Part shown: piece after piece, positions 25,101-35,482 of the stretch
Numbering within the stretch: position 1 is the stretch's first letter
How the letters are laid out: the number at the start of each line of letters is the position of its first letter
Assembly (NCBI GenBank): GCA_030248215.1
Contig: JASANG010000507.1
Span: 58,359 to 122,358 of the forward strand
DNA: 64,000 nucleotides
DNA from: Enoplolaimus lenunculus
Lineage: Eukaryota; Nematoda; Enoplea; Enoplida; Thoracostomopsidae
Direction: 5' to 3'
Made by a program: the position numbers and the translations under genes
Notes under the pieces: model-generated
What the model was told of the DNA's origin: nothing
Seen by the model: the letters and a program-made list of their open reading frames with translations, nothing else
The model's database searches: none

Positions 25101-25336
25101 TGCACGGGGTATGCTCAAAGGATTCTTACATTCGATCGCTCACTGAATCGCTATCGCGACAGAGTAACGTTGTCGGTGCATTTCATCCGAACGTAAAAGG
25201 TCATCAAGTGGTGTCGAAAATTGTTTGGCCACAAATTAAACCAAAACTAAACGCTACGATGCATCAGTATACCAATGATTTAAGGCAAGCTTGGAATAAG
25301 CATTATACAACGCCTAAGACAAGGCGGCGTGGTTAA
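19124..25336 (+). CDS. Secreted SGNH/GDSL-type hydrolase
   Basis: Predicted secreted ester hydrolase of 493 aa. Exons: 19124-19697, 23299-23487, 24618-25336; all GT-AG, phases 1 and 1 agree. The N-terminus (residues 1 to about 26) is hydrophobic and looks like a signal peptide. Block I is VVIGDSYMSGQG with the probable nucleophile Ser186; IACSGAG in exon 2 resembles block II; GANDLEF (296-302) is the GxND block III with Asn298; HPNVKGH (444-450) is the C-terminal His block with probable catalytic His444. The usual Asp three residues before that His is Gly here. The middle of the protein has several Cys (KCSCDGCC), fitting an exported, disulfide-bonded protein. The natural substrate cannot be told. 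Intron 1 is filled with repeats, and a second copy of the exon 2 acceptor lies 112 bases upstream. No polyadenylation signal was recognised nearby. Confidence 0.88.
20520..20945. repeat. AT-rich repeat with TTTCTGAAATATAAGACA words
   Basis: Within hydrolase intron 1, words such as ATATTTCTGAAATATAAGAC and ATGTCTTGA occur many times in both orientations, giving a palindromic, AT-rich MITE-like sequence. Similar words recur at 22895-22990, on the far side of the 21181-22887 repeat, which suggests that the latter inserted into this element. No coding function. Confidence 0.45.
21181..22887. repeat. AGTCGTAG-family composite with inverted copies
   Basis: The block 21605-22887 starts ACCAGTCGTAGTGGGACTAC and ends GTAGTCCCACTACGACTGGT, so its ends are inverted repeats of at least 20 bases. 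A further partial copy in inverse orientation precedes it (21181-21605). Near 22460-22532 there is a run of GACGGACA units. Several internal sub-repeats of about 150 bases match those at 209-606 and 3124-3955. It fills part of hydrolase intron 1; the accidental frames over the GACGGACA run are not genes. Confidence 0.75.
22996..23158. mobile_element. TTAGGC-type MITE, left end missing
   Basis: It contains AAGCTTTAGACGAATTTTTT, a run of TTAGGC hexamers and the right end CCCTGTTCTATACATGTGCC. The left terminal repeat is not visible, so it is truncated or interrupted. It lies just before the duplicated acceptor of hydrolase exon 2. Confidence 0.6.
23187..23249 (+). other. Possible alternative 63-nt exon of the hydrolase gene
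   Basis: TTACAG|GTAATCCTGATG at 23181-23198 duplicates the true acceptor and exon start at 23293-23310. Read in phase after exon 1 it gives GNPDANSPEEQIGRLRSYAT, then reaches TAA at 23252-23254. If the weak GTTAAT at 23250 acts as a donor, the 63-nt segment is phase 1-1 and would insert 21 residues. It may be a cassette exon, a truncating alternative acceptor, or a relic of duplication. Confidence 0.3.
23536..23719. mobile_element. TTAGGC-type MITE with perfect 8-bp target duplication
   Basis: Begins GGTCCATGTTACTTTAAGGG and ends CCCCTTAAAGTAGCATTGCAC. It is flanked by a perfect 8-bp repeat CTACTACT (23528-23535 and 23720-23727). This copy best defines the family target-duplication length. 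It sits 49 bases after the donor of hydrolase exon 2. Confidence 0.88.
24035..24215. mobile_element. Two partial TTAGGC-type MITE ends
   Basis: Two adjacent fragments each carry TTAGGC hexamers and an end resembling CTGTTCTATACATGGGCC. An adjoining segment (about 23949-24036) carries a partial CACTGCAAAAAATG palindromic MITE, so at least two families are interleaved here. Confidence 0.55.
24438..24592. repeat. AAGCCT (TTAGGC) hexamer array in hydrolase intron 2
   Basis: About 25 hexamers of AAGCCT with variants (AAGCCC, AAGCAT, AAGCCG) run up to 25 bases before the acceptor of exon 3. Read on the other strand the unit is TTAGGC, the nematode telomere repeat. No MITE ends are visible on either side, so this could be an expanded MITE core or an independent microsatellite. 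Confidence 0.75.
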
Positions 25337-25503
25337 CGAACACACGATTTGTTTTTTATCAAGTTCTACTTATCCTTCTTAAGCTCTAAAGAGCATAAAA
25401 TAACTAAGCTATCAGCCTGGAATTATTAGGGTCAGGCAGGCTTATAAAAGAGGGACTTACACCGAGACAATTTGTGGGAGATACAAAGCAAATTTGGTAA
25501 CGT

Positions 25504-25692
25504 CCGGCCAATGTAAAGAACAAGAGCGGAACAGTATTATAAGCTTATTCTTAAGCCTAAGCCTAAGCCTAAGCGTAAGAATGAGTTTATTCTTAAGCCT
25601 AAGCCTAAGCCAAGCAAAAAATCAGTCTAAAGCTTAAGCTTAGTCGATTCTAGTGACACAGAAAAACGTTCCGCCCTTGATCTTTACGTGGG
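25504..25692. mobile_element. TTAGGC-type MITE
   Basis: Left end GGCCAATGTAAAGAACAAGA and right end GATCTTTACGTGGGCC are inverted repeats around two AAGCCT arrays separated by GCGTAAGAATGAG. No clear target duplication remains, so it is probably older. Confidence 0.75.
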
Positions 25693-25918
25693 CCAGCATA
25701 TTTTTTAATGCACCAAAATCAACCTCCGATGTTGTGGCTCTATGACACCACCACTTGAAATTGAAAATTGACTAATTGTTGTGTCGTCTGTCTTAAAAGC
25801 CAGCAAATAATGAAAATAAAAAAGCTAAAAAACAAACATGTTTATTTTACTGTAAGCAATGATTGAAAATATGCCGCAGTAACTTAGTCATCTTCTATTA
25901 AAAAATTACCTTAACATA

Positions 25919-26098
25919 CACTGCAAAAAATGGTGAGTCAAATTGACTCTCTCCGAAATACGCTCTACGGGATTATACAAACTAAGTCAAATTCGACTCC
26001 TCCAGAGTCAAACGTGCGACTCAGTGATTCGAATTTGACACTGACGGAGTCGAATTTGACTCAGTTCGTGTAGTCCGACTCACAATTGTTTTGCAGTG
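25919..26098. mobile_element. Palindromic MITE with CACTGCAAAAAATGG ends
   Basis: The 180 bases fold almost end to end: CACTGCAAAAAATGGTGAG at the left is answered by the CACTGCAAAACAATTGTGAG complement at the right, with GAGTCAAATTCGACTC words in the centre. TA lies on both sides, compatible with a TA target site. Relatives: 47682-47903, 58236-58437, 59811-60019, about 62671-62870 and a fragment near 23949-24036. Confidence 0.78.
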
Positions 26099-26399
26099 TA
26101 GAATTGATGAACTTTGTGCATTGTTATTACTCAACTCATCGTCGTATAGACGGCTTTACAGAAGCCTAAGTCCTATGCCCATATTCTTAAATTTCTATTC
26201 ATACAGGGTGAAAACGGAAAGTAAAAATAACAGAAACGGATAAAAGTTTAAACAAATGTTGTATTTTTCTGTTTATACAATTGAGGCATCAAGTCTATGT
26301 TCAGTAGATTTTCTAAAATTTAATGCATCCAAACATTTGATGATTTTGAAAGAGTTTTGTTTTATTGTTGTTTTAAATCGAGCCATTACAGCCAATCTG

Positions 26400-26560
26400 T
26401 ATTCGGACATGTACCCAAGGGGGGGCAGGGGGATTCAGCACACTGAAAAACTTTGGGGCCCCCTAAAAAGTTTTCAACCTTGCATGTAACTCATTGAAAA
26501 TCATTGAATACCCTCCTGAAAAAATTTTAACCCCCAAAGCAAGGTGAGCTGATTACGGGC
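26400..26560. mobile_element. GGCCCGTAGCC-type palindromic MITE, diverged
   Basis: Features shared with the family: a TTCAACCTTGC block, an AAAATTTT block followed by CCCC, and AAGCAAGGTGAGCTG followed by ACGGGCC. Better copies lie at 37941-38163, 38798-38960, 41120-41290, 43745-43870 and 51650-51812; a similar fragment is at 19980-20095. Confidence 0.55.
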
Positions 26561-26924
26561 CTTTCTGTATTGAAAACCGAATGACATATCAGTGAAATAC
26601 CCATAATTATGAGAGTCAAAATGAGGAAACTTCCTGTATGTCTATAACCGGACACGGACACTAAGTCATAACGGAAACGAAATCCGGATACACCTCGGTG
26701 TAACAACAATAACCGGTTGGCGACAGTCTAGTGCAATCCGAATCAGCGAATGGTGAGCTTCGAAATTCAACACATTTCATTTGACCAATCAGAGTGGTGC
26801 TTTACTTGTCGCACGCCGCCGTCAATCGTTATATGTTCCCAAACGGCACCGTGCGTCACCCTGCGTTACCGTCCGGTATCGTACACGAATACACGAAAAA
26901 TTTTAAAAAGTACATCCTCACATT

Positions 26925-27139
26925 GGCCCATGTAAAGATCAGAGACGGAACGTTTTTCTGCCGGATTCGAAACGAGTAAAGCTTAAGGTTTAGACTCACG
27001 TTTTTGCGTGGCTTAGGCTTAGGCTTAGGCTTAGACTTAGGAATAAACTGATTCTTACGCTTACGTTTAGGCTTAGGCTTATGTTTAGACGTAGGAATAT
27101 GCTTATAATACTGTTCCGACCCTGTTCTTTACATTGACC
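26925..27139. mobile_element. TTAGGC-type MITE with perfect 8-bp target duplication
   Basis: Starts GGCCCATGTAAAGATCAGAG and ends CCCTGTTCTTTACATTGAC. It is flanked by CTCACATT on both sides (26917-26924 and 27140-27147). Internal order: end, GGAACGTTTTTCTG, AAGCTTAAGG, TTAGGC array, spacer with TTACGC, second TTAGGC array, GGAATATGCTTATAATACTG, end. This is the family consensus architecture. Confidence 0.88.
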
Positions 27140-28444
27140 CTCACATTTATTGTGCAGATTTTGAGATCCATAGCTGGCTTCATTCGCAAGTGTTTAAATA
27201 AGTAAGCTGCTGATAGGTGCTTCCTGCGTCGCTGCAAGCAAGTGCGAAAACGCAGCCACCAACCCTTGTTCATTCTGAGGGCATTAATACTAGTCTTTTA
27301 CACCTATGCCGGTAGTTGTTGCTGCTGTTGTTGCTTGTAGAATTGATCCGCATCGCGAGCCAGGCAAAAATATATACAGGAGCAGACGAATGTTTATTAG
27401 CATAACCAACATCTGTATATTAAAGCTAGAACGCCCCACATACGTATTTTGGGCAACTTTCCAGCATTACTTTGTTTACAATAATTTCTTAAGAAATACA
27501 CGGGATTGTTCTATGAAAAGAAAATTTGCAAAGAAATTTTTGTGCTTTCGTTAACGTTTGCGCATTGCGCAAAGCTGGCAGACTAGTTAAAACAATTAAA
27601 CAAAACAGGGACACGCCTGACCGCTGAATATACTATCGTAAAACCAGCACAAAACTGGCTACAACCACTTTGCCTACGTTTTCGTAAAACCAATCCGATC
27701 CGGTGAAATACCGCCCTAATACTACCAAACCTGACGTCGGCGCATCCTACACCTAACGTCATTGCAGGGGTTGCCAAAAATTTACCATTTTTACTAATTT
27801 GGGCTAAAAACATTAATAGCTACGAACGGACATTAATTTATATGATCTGCGTGACAGCAGCCCTGATGCCATCGTCATTTCAAATTTGTTTGTCAACAAC
27901 ATTCAAGACATACCGAATATATCTGGAATTTGGGGCACAGCAGTGACCCAGTTTTGATAATAAATGAGCATACAAAGGTTGTTTACGCTTTCTATATGAC
28001 CGCTTGAGGTATTGAAATTACCGCCTGATATGGGTTTGCTTTTAGCTGGCAGTCAGTTTCCTTCAATGTCATTTACTGACAGATTCAAGAAGGATCCCAT
28101 ACTAGTCTAGACTGCCCCCAACAGGGATCAATATCAACGTTTAGTATCAAATAAGGTTAAGTTTGTTCCTTGGTTCATTCGCGAGTTTCCCTTTTATTAT
28201 ATCTCGAGTCACCCGCTTTCAGGAATTCTGAATCGACCACAGGTGTCATCACTCGTTTTCTGCCATTTTGACGTGGTTCTTCAGGACGTGTCTTTGAATA
28301 GTATAAGGAGATGGGAAATGCAAAATTGAAGGACTCCGTATACGTTTGATAGCTCCTGCTTTTGCTTGTGCCATTAAAACCTATCGTATGCTTAATGTTT
28401 TCTAGCCACCGCTGAATTATGACCATCGAACCGGCGTGTACACT

Positions 28445-28833
28445 CAGTGGCGGATCCAGGATCTCAAAATTAGGGGGGGGGGGGCAAAATTTCACAGGTA
28501 ATAAAGTTATTTTTGACCCCTACTGTAGTGACCCAAATAAGAGGGGGTCCCCATTTTGAGTCCCAATTAATAGGAGTCCGTATCCCTAATAAGAATCCGT
28601 AAGTGGGAGAGTCCTTAACCCCTTGTTAGAGTCCATAAATGTCTATTATCCCTAATTGTAGCGCATAAATGACTCCAGGGCCAAGAAACTTAAAAGCGGG
28701 CTTCTACTATTGTGTATAAAACAGAGAAATAAACAGTGTAGAACAGCAATTGACACTATATAATTTTTGGCGAGATGCTGTTGGGGGGGGGGGGGGCCCA
28801 CGGCCGGGGTGCCCCCCCGTGGATCCGCCATTG
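28445..28833. mobile_element. hAT-like MITE with CAGTGGCGGATCC ends
   Basis: Starts CAGTGGCGGATCCAGG and ends GTGGATCCGCCATTG, with homopolymer runs of G just inside both ends. Perfect 8-bp target duplication TGTACACT (28437-28444 and 28834-28841). The core carries GTAGTGACCCAAATAAG and repeated GAGTCC words. Related copies: 54765-55160, 58747-59110 and about 61975-62348, with fragments at 37380-37560, 51060-51240 and 53530-53720. Confidence 0.88.
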
Positions 28834-29169
28834 TGTACACTCGCCAAATTTTAGATCCGGTGGTCCAGAACGTATCTGCTATAAGAAGCTGTATACAAAT
28901 TCACAAACATTTCTATACAGTTTTTTTTTTGTATATTTTTATTCTAAAGAGGCGTGGATAAACGCATAATCGATTCAGAAGAGTGTTTGAGACTTTAAGC
29001 AGACAACACTTGTGGAGCAGAAAACGTGTTTTGTTCAAGTTTTACGTAAGCGATCCTATGTGGCTTCTAACGTGAAGGAAGTAGCTGCTGATAAAAGACA
29101 ATAGAGAAATTGAATTGATAAGTACAGTCTTGAGTTTAAGGAAACAATAACGTCCGAGATTACAGAAGT

Positions 29170-30003
29170 TGGGTCCGTGTATAGATCAGTGGCGGAATGT
29201 TATTGAGTGGGACTGCAATAGAGTAAGCTTAAGCTTTAGACTAGTTTTTTCGTTTGGTGTAGGCTTGGGCTTAGGAATATGCTTATATAATACTGTTCCG
29301 ACCCTGTTCTTTACATTGGGCAGAACTTGAAAGCAACACTTTGTTTCGAGCGTTAATTGGGTAACTTAATAGGTGAGCATTCTAAATTCGGAATTCAGTA
29401 GGAAAATGGGTAGTGAAATTTTAATAAACGAGTCTGTAGCCAGTGTGGGTGGGCCAGGTGTCTTATGTGATGAATTTATCCTGCTTATACGCCGAGTAAA
29501 TCATCAAATTCATGTTCCTCTAAGAATTGTTTTGATACTGACAGCTTGTTCTGCTGGCGGTCCATGTAAACATCAGGGGCGGAACGTTTTTCTGTGGAAC
29601 TGCAATAGAGTAAAAACTTATGCTTTAGACTATTTTTTGCTTGGCTTAGGCTTAGGCTTAGGCTTAGGCTTAGGACTACGTTCATTGTTACATTTAGATT
29701 TAGGCTTAGGCTAAGGCTTTAGGCTTAGGAATATGTTTATAATACTGTTCCGCCCCTGTTTATTACATTAACCCTGCTGTCTATGGGCCTGTCAAAACAC
29801 GGATACGGAAAAGTGATGTGTCAAATTATTCGGCCAATGTAAAAGAACAGGGGCGGAACAGTACTATAATCATATTCCTAAGCCTAAACCTAAGCCTAAG
29901 CGTAAGCCTAAGCCTAAGCCAAGCAAAAAAACAGTCTAAAAGCTTAAGCTTACTCTTTTCTAGTCGCATAGAAAAACGTTCCGCCCCTGATCTCTACAGG
30001 TCC
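29170..30003. mobile_element. Cluster of three TTAGGC-type MITEs
   Basis: Three copies lie close together: about 29170-29321, 29562-29770 and 29832-30003. Each has GGTCCATGTA or GGCCAATGTA type ends and GGCGGAAC-type subterminal sequence. The second carries at least five uninterrupted TTAGGC hexamers. The third is in the opposite orientation. Short frames encoding Leu-Gly or Leu-Ser runs across them are repeat translations. Confidence 0.75.
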
Positions 30004-30844
30004 ATTGTTCAAATTGTTTCACTCTTGAAATCGAATGAATTATCGAATAAACTTCATTTGGTTGAACAGCCAGTCGATATAAAATATATCTTTTCCATTG
30101 CGAATTGGAAAATAATTGGTAGTTAAAGGTATACTGTAAATTTTTTATTAAACAATGCCGCACGATGCCGCAGGCCGCCGTGTGCCACTAAACAGATTTT
30201 GCTTCTATTTTTGATAGCAACAGATAGTGGCGCGCGGCGGTTACGATAGCGTCCGGCACAATAAAATGTAGCGCAACCCTGATTTTAGTTAACTGTAGTA
30301 ATGACGTTTGCATGCAACGGGTCCAAATACACATGTCTGCCGTATTGAGAGAACCTATAGTATAACAAGAAATCTATTTGATGGAGTTAAAGTTCCGGGT
30401 TTATAATAAAGCTGTACGACTCTACATTTAGCTTAATAGTCGAAGCAATAGCAAGGCAACGTATATATGTGGCTTAAACGAGCGCTACTGAAGGATTCAA
30501 AGGGCATACGGATGTCGCTTCCACGAGTCCAGCCGTGCTAAACGTTTCACAACGAAAATAACTCATCTAAAGCTTATATTAATTTTCTAGTCTAATCAGC
30601 GAAAGATATGGCCAGGCCAGTAGCCAGCTCATCTTGCTTTGGGTGGAATTAAAATTTTCAGGAGGGGGGCATACAAGAATTTTCTATTGACTGATTAACA
30701 TTTTGCACCATAGGTAGAATTATGCTGCTTCAGCTTGGTACCAGCGTCAGGTATTATTCGCCTGTCGTTATGTAAATTGTGGCATGTACCAGATTTCACA
30801 ATTGGTAGGCTATATATAGTAAGACTATAGTTTATGGTTAAGGC

Positions 30845-31018
30845 ACATGAAAAGATCAGTGGCGGAACGTGTTTCTGTGGGACTAGAAAAGAGTAAGCTA
30901 AAGCTTTAGACTATTTTTTTGCTTGGCTCAGGCTTAGGCTTAAGCTTAGGATTATGCTCATTCTTACGCTTAGGCTTAGGCTTAGAAATATGCTTATAAT
31001 ACTGTTCCGCCTAAGTCA
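30845..31018. mobile_element. TTAGGC-type MITE, ends worn
   Basis: Left part CATGAAAAGATCAGTGGCGG and right part ATACTGTTCCGCCTAAG bracket TTAGGC arrays. The outermost GGCC bases are not preserved, so this is an older or trimmed copy. Confidence 0.65.
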
Positions 31019-31664
31019 TTTACTCGTTAAACCGGAAATGGTCGTATTTATTGAATACGATGCGATATAATCGCTGCATAGACGACAACGCTGGAATGAC
31101 TTTCAGCCGTACTACGGTTACCACCATCCCTACCACCCATAGAGCGGCGGGTAAAACAAATCCGTGATGCTATTTGAAATAATTTTACGCCTTAAGCGCA
31201 ATTCAGGTTAACATTGCGTTTTATTTACCGATATTTGTCTTGTCGCTAGGTTCGCTCACAAGTTTTTTTCAGCCTTAATATATTTTGTTCCCTAACCTAT
31301 CTTTTCATGTTTTTGCTAAACAGCACCGCCCGTCGAACAGCGAATCCTCGTGGACAGAGCGTTGAATTGCACACGGTCACTGTGATTGCGTCATATTTGG
31401 TTTTTTGGCATTTCATCTAAACGTTATTTTGTATCATACTTAGTTGCGGTTTATATTTAAAGAACGTTTAAATCTTTTGCGTTTATTTCCACCCCTCGAA
31501 AAAATCGAAAAAATGAAAAATAACTTTTCGGCAATTTTGTTATGGCAAACAATCTTGATAACATGGACGTCAATCTATTCTCAAATGTGGAGGGGGTCAA
31601 TTCAGTAATTTTGACAAATATACGACAGTTCGAAATCCGACAGCATGTCGACCAACATTTCGTC

Positions 31665-33820
31665 GCCCGATATCACTCGTCGACCCCAAAAACTCGTCGC
31701 CCTGCCAGCTCGTCGACCTCAACAACTTGTCGCCCTGACAACTGGTCGACCCCATAACTTGTCGCCCTGACAATTCGTCGACCTCGACAACTTGTCGCCC
31801 TGACAATTCGTCGACCTCGACAACTTGTCGCCCTGACAATTCGTCGACCCCATAAAAACTTGTCGACCCGACAATTCGTCGACCTCGACAACTTGTCGCC
31901 CTGACAACTGGTCGACCCCATCAACTTGTCGCGCTGACAATTCGTCAACCTCGACAACTTGTCGCCCTGCCAGCTCGTCGACCTCAACAACTTGTCGCTC
32001 TGACAATTCGCCGACCTCAACAACTTGTCGCCTGACAATTCGTCGACCTCAACAACTTGTCGCCCTGCCAGCTCGTCGACCTCAACAACTTGTCGCTCTG
32101 ACAATTCGCCGACCTCAACAACTTGTCGCCCTGACAATTCGTCGACCTCAACAACTTGTCGCCCTGACAATTCGTCGACCTTAACACTTGTCACCCTGAC
32201 AATTCGCCGACCTCAACAACTTGTCGCCCAGTCGACCTCGACAACTTGTCGCCTTACAACTCGCCGACCCCACCCCAAATTCGTCGACCTCAACAACTTG
32301 TCGCCCTGACAATTCGTCGACCTTAACAACTTGTCACCCTGACAATTCGCCGACCTCAACAACTTGTCGCCCTGATAATTCGTCGACCTCGACAACTTGT
32401 CGCCTGACAACTCGCCGACCTCGACAACTTGTCGCCCTGACAATTCGTCGACCTCGACAACTTGTCGCCCTGACAATTCGTCGACCTCGACAACTTGTCG
32501 CCCTGGCAATTCGTCGACCTCGACAACTTGTCGCCCTGACAATTCGTCGACCTCTACAACTTGTCGCCCTGACAATTCGTCGACCTCGACAACTTGTCGC
32601 CCTGACAATTCGTCGACCTCGACAACTTGTCGCCCTGCCAGCTCGTCGACCTCTACAACTTGTCGCCCTGACAATTCGTCGACCTCAACAACTTGTCGAC
32701 CCGACAATTCGTCGACCTCGACAACTTGTCGCCCTGACAATTCGTCGACCTCAACAACTTGTCGCCCTGACAATTCGTCGACCTCAACAACTTGTCGCCC
32801 TGACAATTCGTCGACCTCGACAACTTGTCGCCCTGCCAGCTCGTCGACCTCTACAACTTGTCGCCCTGACAATTCGTCGACCTCAACAACTTGTCGACCC
32901 GACAATTCGTCGACCTCGACAACTTGTCGCCCTGACAATTCGTCGACCTCTACAACTTGTCGCCCTGACAATTCGTCGACCTCGAGAACTTGTCGCCCTG
33001 ACAATTCGTCGACCTCGACAACTTGTCGCCCTGCCAGCTCGTCGACCTCTACAACTTGTCGCCCTGACAATTCGTCGACCTCAACAACTTGTCGACCCGA
33101 CAATTCGTCGACCTCGACAACTTGTCGCCCTGACAATTCGTCGACCTCAACAACTTGTCGCCCTGACAATTCGTCGACCTCGACAACTTGTCGCCCTGGC
33201 AATTCGTCGACCTCGACAACTTGTCGCCCTGCCAGCTCGTCGACCTCTACAACTTGTCGCCCTGACAATTCGTCGACCTCGACAACTTGTCGCCCTGCCA
33301 GCTCGTCGACCTCTACAACTTGTCGCCCTGACAATTCGTCGACCTCAACAACTTGTCGACCCGACAATTCGTCGACCTCGACAACTTGTCGCCCTGACAA
33401 TTCGTCGACCTCAACAACTTGTCGCCCTGCCAGCTCGTCGACCTCTACAACTTGTCGCCCTGACAATTCGTCGACCTCAACAACTTGTCGACCCGACAAT
33501 TCGTCGACCTCGACAACTTGTCGCCCTGACAATTCGTCGACCTCTACAACTTGTCGCCCTGACAATTCGTCGACCTCGACAACTTGTCGCCCTGACAATT
33601 CGTCGACCTCGACAACTTGTCGCCCTGCCAGCTCGTCGACCTCTACAACTTGTCGCCCTGACAATTCGTCGACCTCAACAACTTGTCGACCCGACAATTC
33701 GTCGACCTCGACAGCTTGTCGCCCTGACAATTCGTCGACCTCGACAACTTGTCGCCCTGACAATTCGTCGACCTCGACAACTTGTCGCCCTGCCAGCTCG
33801 TCGACCTCTACAACTTGTTA
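31665..33820. repeat. 33-bp satellite, about 65 copies
   Basis: Tandem array of a 33-bp unit containing GTCGACCTCGACAACTTGTC and GCCCTGACAATTC. The first 600 bases are irregular; from about 32400 the array is very regular. A variant unit with GCCAGCTCGTCGACC recurs at 32637, 32835, 33033, 33231, 33429 and 33627, that is every 198 bp (6 units), with extra occurrences at 33297 and 33792: a higher-order repeat. Because 33 is divisible by 3 and most units lack stops, frames stay open for 500-600 codons on both strands (CRPDNSSTSTT forward, SGRQVVEVDEL reverse). These frames are best seen as a by-product of the repeat. Confidence 0.92.
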
Positions 33821-34540
33821 CTACGCTCAGACAATTATGGGACGCCGCCTACCCTCAACAACTTGTCTGCTTATCCGAGATAAGTTCGTCGACCTCGACA
33901 ATCTTGCTACGCCCGTGACCTGGGGTAAGCCTCCCCGGGGGCCCCCCACATACAGATATCTACCGAGCCCCCACCAACGCCCCACACAACTCGTCCCCCG
34001 CCCGCGGCGCCCCCCGACCTCCGCCAAGCAACATGTGGACCTGAGAACTAGCAACTTCGCCCAGCCCCTGACGTCTAAGTCCGGGAATCCCGTTAAACGT
34101 CCTGCCTGCGTCCCCGCGCTACTGATTCCCATCCACACCCGCTTGACAGCGTTGCTCCTCGAAACTGCTGAACTGACTGATATCTTCGCCTGACTAGACG
34201 CCGAAATAGATCTGCCCGTCGACCTGGACAACCTAAACTCCGAGCACTTTTGGCACCATAACACTGCGAAATTAAATTACTGCTCAGAATCCACAAATCT
34301 TGCTATATCTCAAACTACCCAGCTCAATTATGATAAAACTTCAAACCCTGAATCCGATTCCATACATGTGGTACATATTTAGGCCGGCTGACGAATTCAT
34401 TTCACAATCTTAAGCTAAACTATGTGTGCTAATTCCAGACTCATTCCGTTCAATACCGACAGGCACAAAATCTACGGGTCTTGGTACTGCTTCTATTCAC
34501 ACTTGTAGGTCTACCACTCGAGATAGAAACAAACCCTCGT
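33821..34540 (+). other. Unique GC-rich segment between satellite blocks, possible LINE relic
   Basis: This segment separates the main satellite from a small satellite block. It is richer in GC than its surroundings, and the forward frame continuing from the satellite stays open to 34193 with a Pro/Arg-rich peptide. At about 34481-34540 a second frame reads LVLLLFTLVGLPLEIETNPR, which resembles the hydrophobic-then-xxxTNPGP stretch seen near the start of the second ORF of some non-LTR retrotransposons. No endonuclease or reverse transcriptase motif follows, so this is only a possible fragment. Confidence 0.2.
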
Positions 34541-34544
34541 CACT

Positions 34545-34668
34545 GCCCTGACAATTCGTCGACCTCGACAACTTGTCGCCCTGACAATTCGTCGACCTCG
34601 ACAACTTGTCGCCCTAACAACTCGCCGACCTCGACAACTTGTCGCCCTGCCAGCTCGTCGACCCCGAT
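34545..34668. repeat. Small block of the 33-bp satellite
   Basis: About four units of the same 33-bp repeat as at 31665-33820, separated from it by about 720 bases of unrelated sequence. The units are close to the consensus of the main array, suggesting a recent split or transfer rather than an old relic. Confidence 0.88.
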
Positions 34669-35277
34669 AACATAGTGCGAAGACCAAAGTTATGACTGCG
34701 TCTTGTTTCAAGACATGCATGGTGTATAGCTAAGTGAACATTTTGGGCACTGTACCAACAGGTCCATCCGCAAACCAACGGCGACTTCGAGCGAGCTCTT
34801 GCATATAGCGACCCGAATTTAAAAGCAACGCACGTTATCCATCCTGGTTGCAGTCATGAGCTAAAAACAGGCTCGTATAACCAGCTCACCATACTTGGAT
34901 GGGCTAAAAAACTTTCAGTAGGGGCATACAAGGGTTTCCGGTGACTTACAATCCAAAATAAAATTTTCTAGGGTGACCAAAATTTTTCCAGGGAGGCTGA
35001 ACCCTACTGGCTACGGTCTCAGCTAGAAAATTATTGCTCTCGACCGTTTGTTTTAGTTTCGGTGGTATAGATCGTGGGAACGAACATAAAATGGTAATTT
35101 TTACATTTGTAACTAAAAAGTTGTAATGATCGGCATAACTGATCTTACACAGTACTCACCGATTAATGCATCAAAATTTTTTTACGACATTCGACATTTT
35201 ACGACATGATTAGATATGGTCGGGTAGGTACCGTACAGGGCGCGGTACAGCCCAAATTACATACTGTTACCATCAAG

Positions 35278-35482
35278 GGGCCAATGAAAACAACAGGGGC
35301 GGAACAGTATTATAAGCATGTTCCTAAACCTAAGCTTAAGTCTAAGTCTAAGCCTAAGCGTAATGAACGAGCATACTTCTAAGCCTAAACCTAAGCCAAG
35401 GAATAAAATTAGTCTAAAACTTAAACTTACTCTTTTCGAATCCCACAGAAAAACGCTCCGCCCCTGATGTTTACATTGGGCC
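35278..35482. mobile_element. TTAGGC-type MITE
   Basis: Left end GGCCAATGAAAACAACAGGG and right end GATGTTTACATTGGGCC. Flanks CCATCAAG and CCATCAAA agree in 7 of 8 positions, consistent with the family 8-bp target duplication. Confidence 0.78.

Noticed and set aside
31665-33820. CRISPR-like array
   Set aside because: Units are directly adjacent tandem repeats without unique spacers, in a eukaryotic genome with introns.
32213-34193. Reading frames of 516 to 598 codons on both strands
   Set aside because: They are translations of the 33-bp satellite; open on opposite strands over the same bases, with an 11-residue repeat and no start context or homology. Listed as repeat, not as genes.
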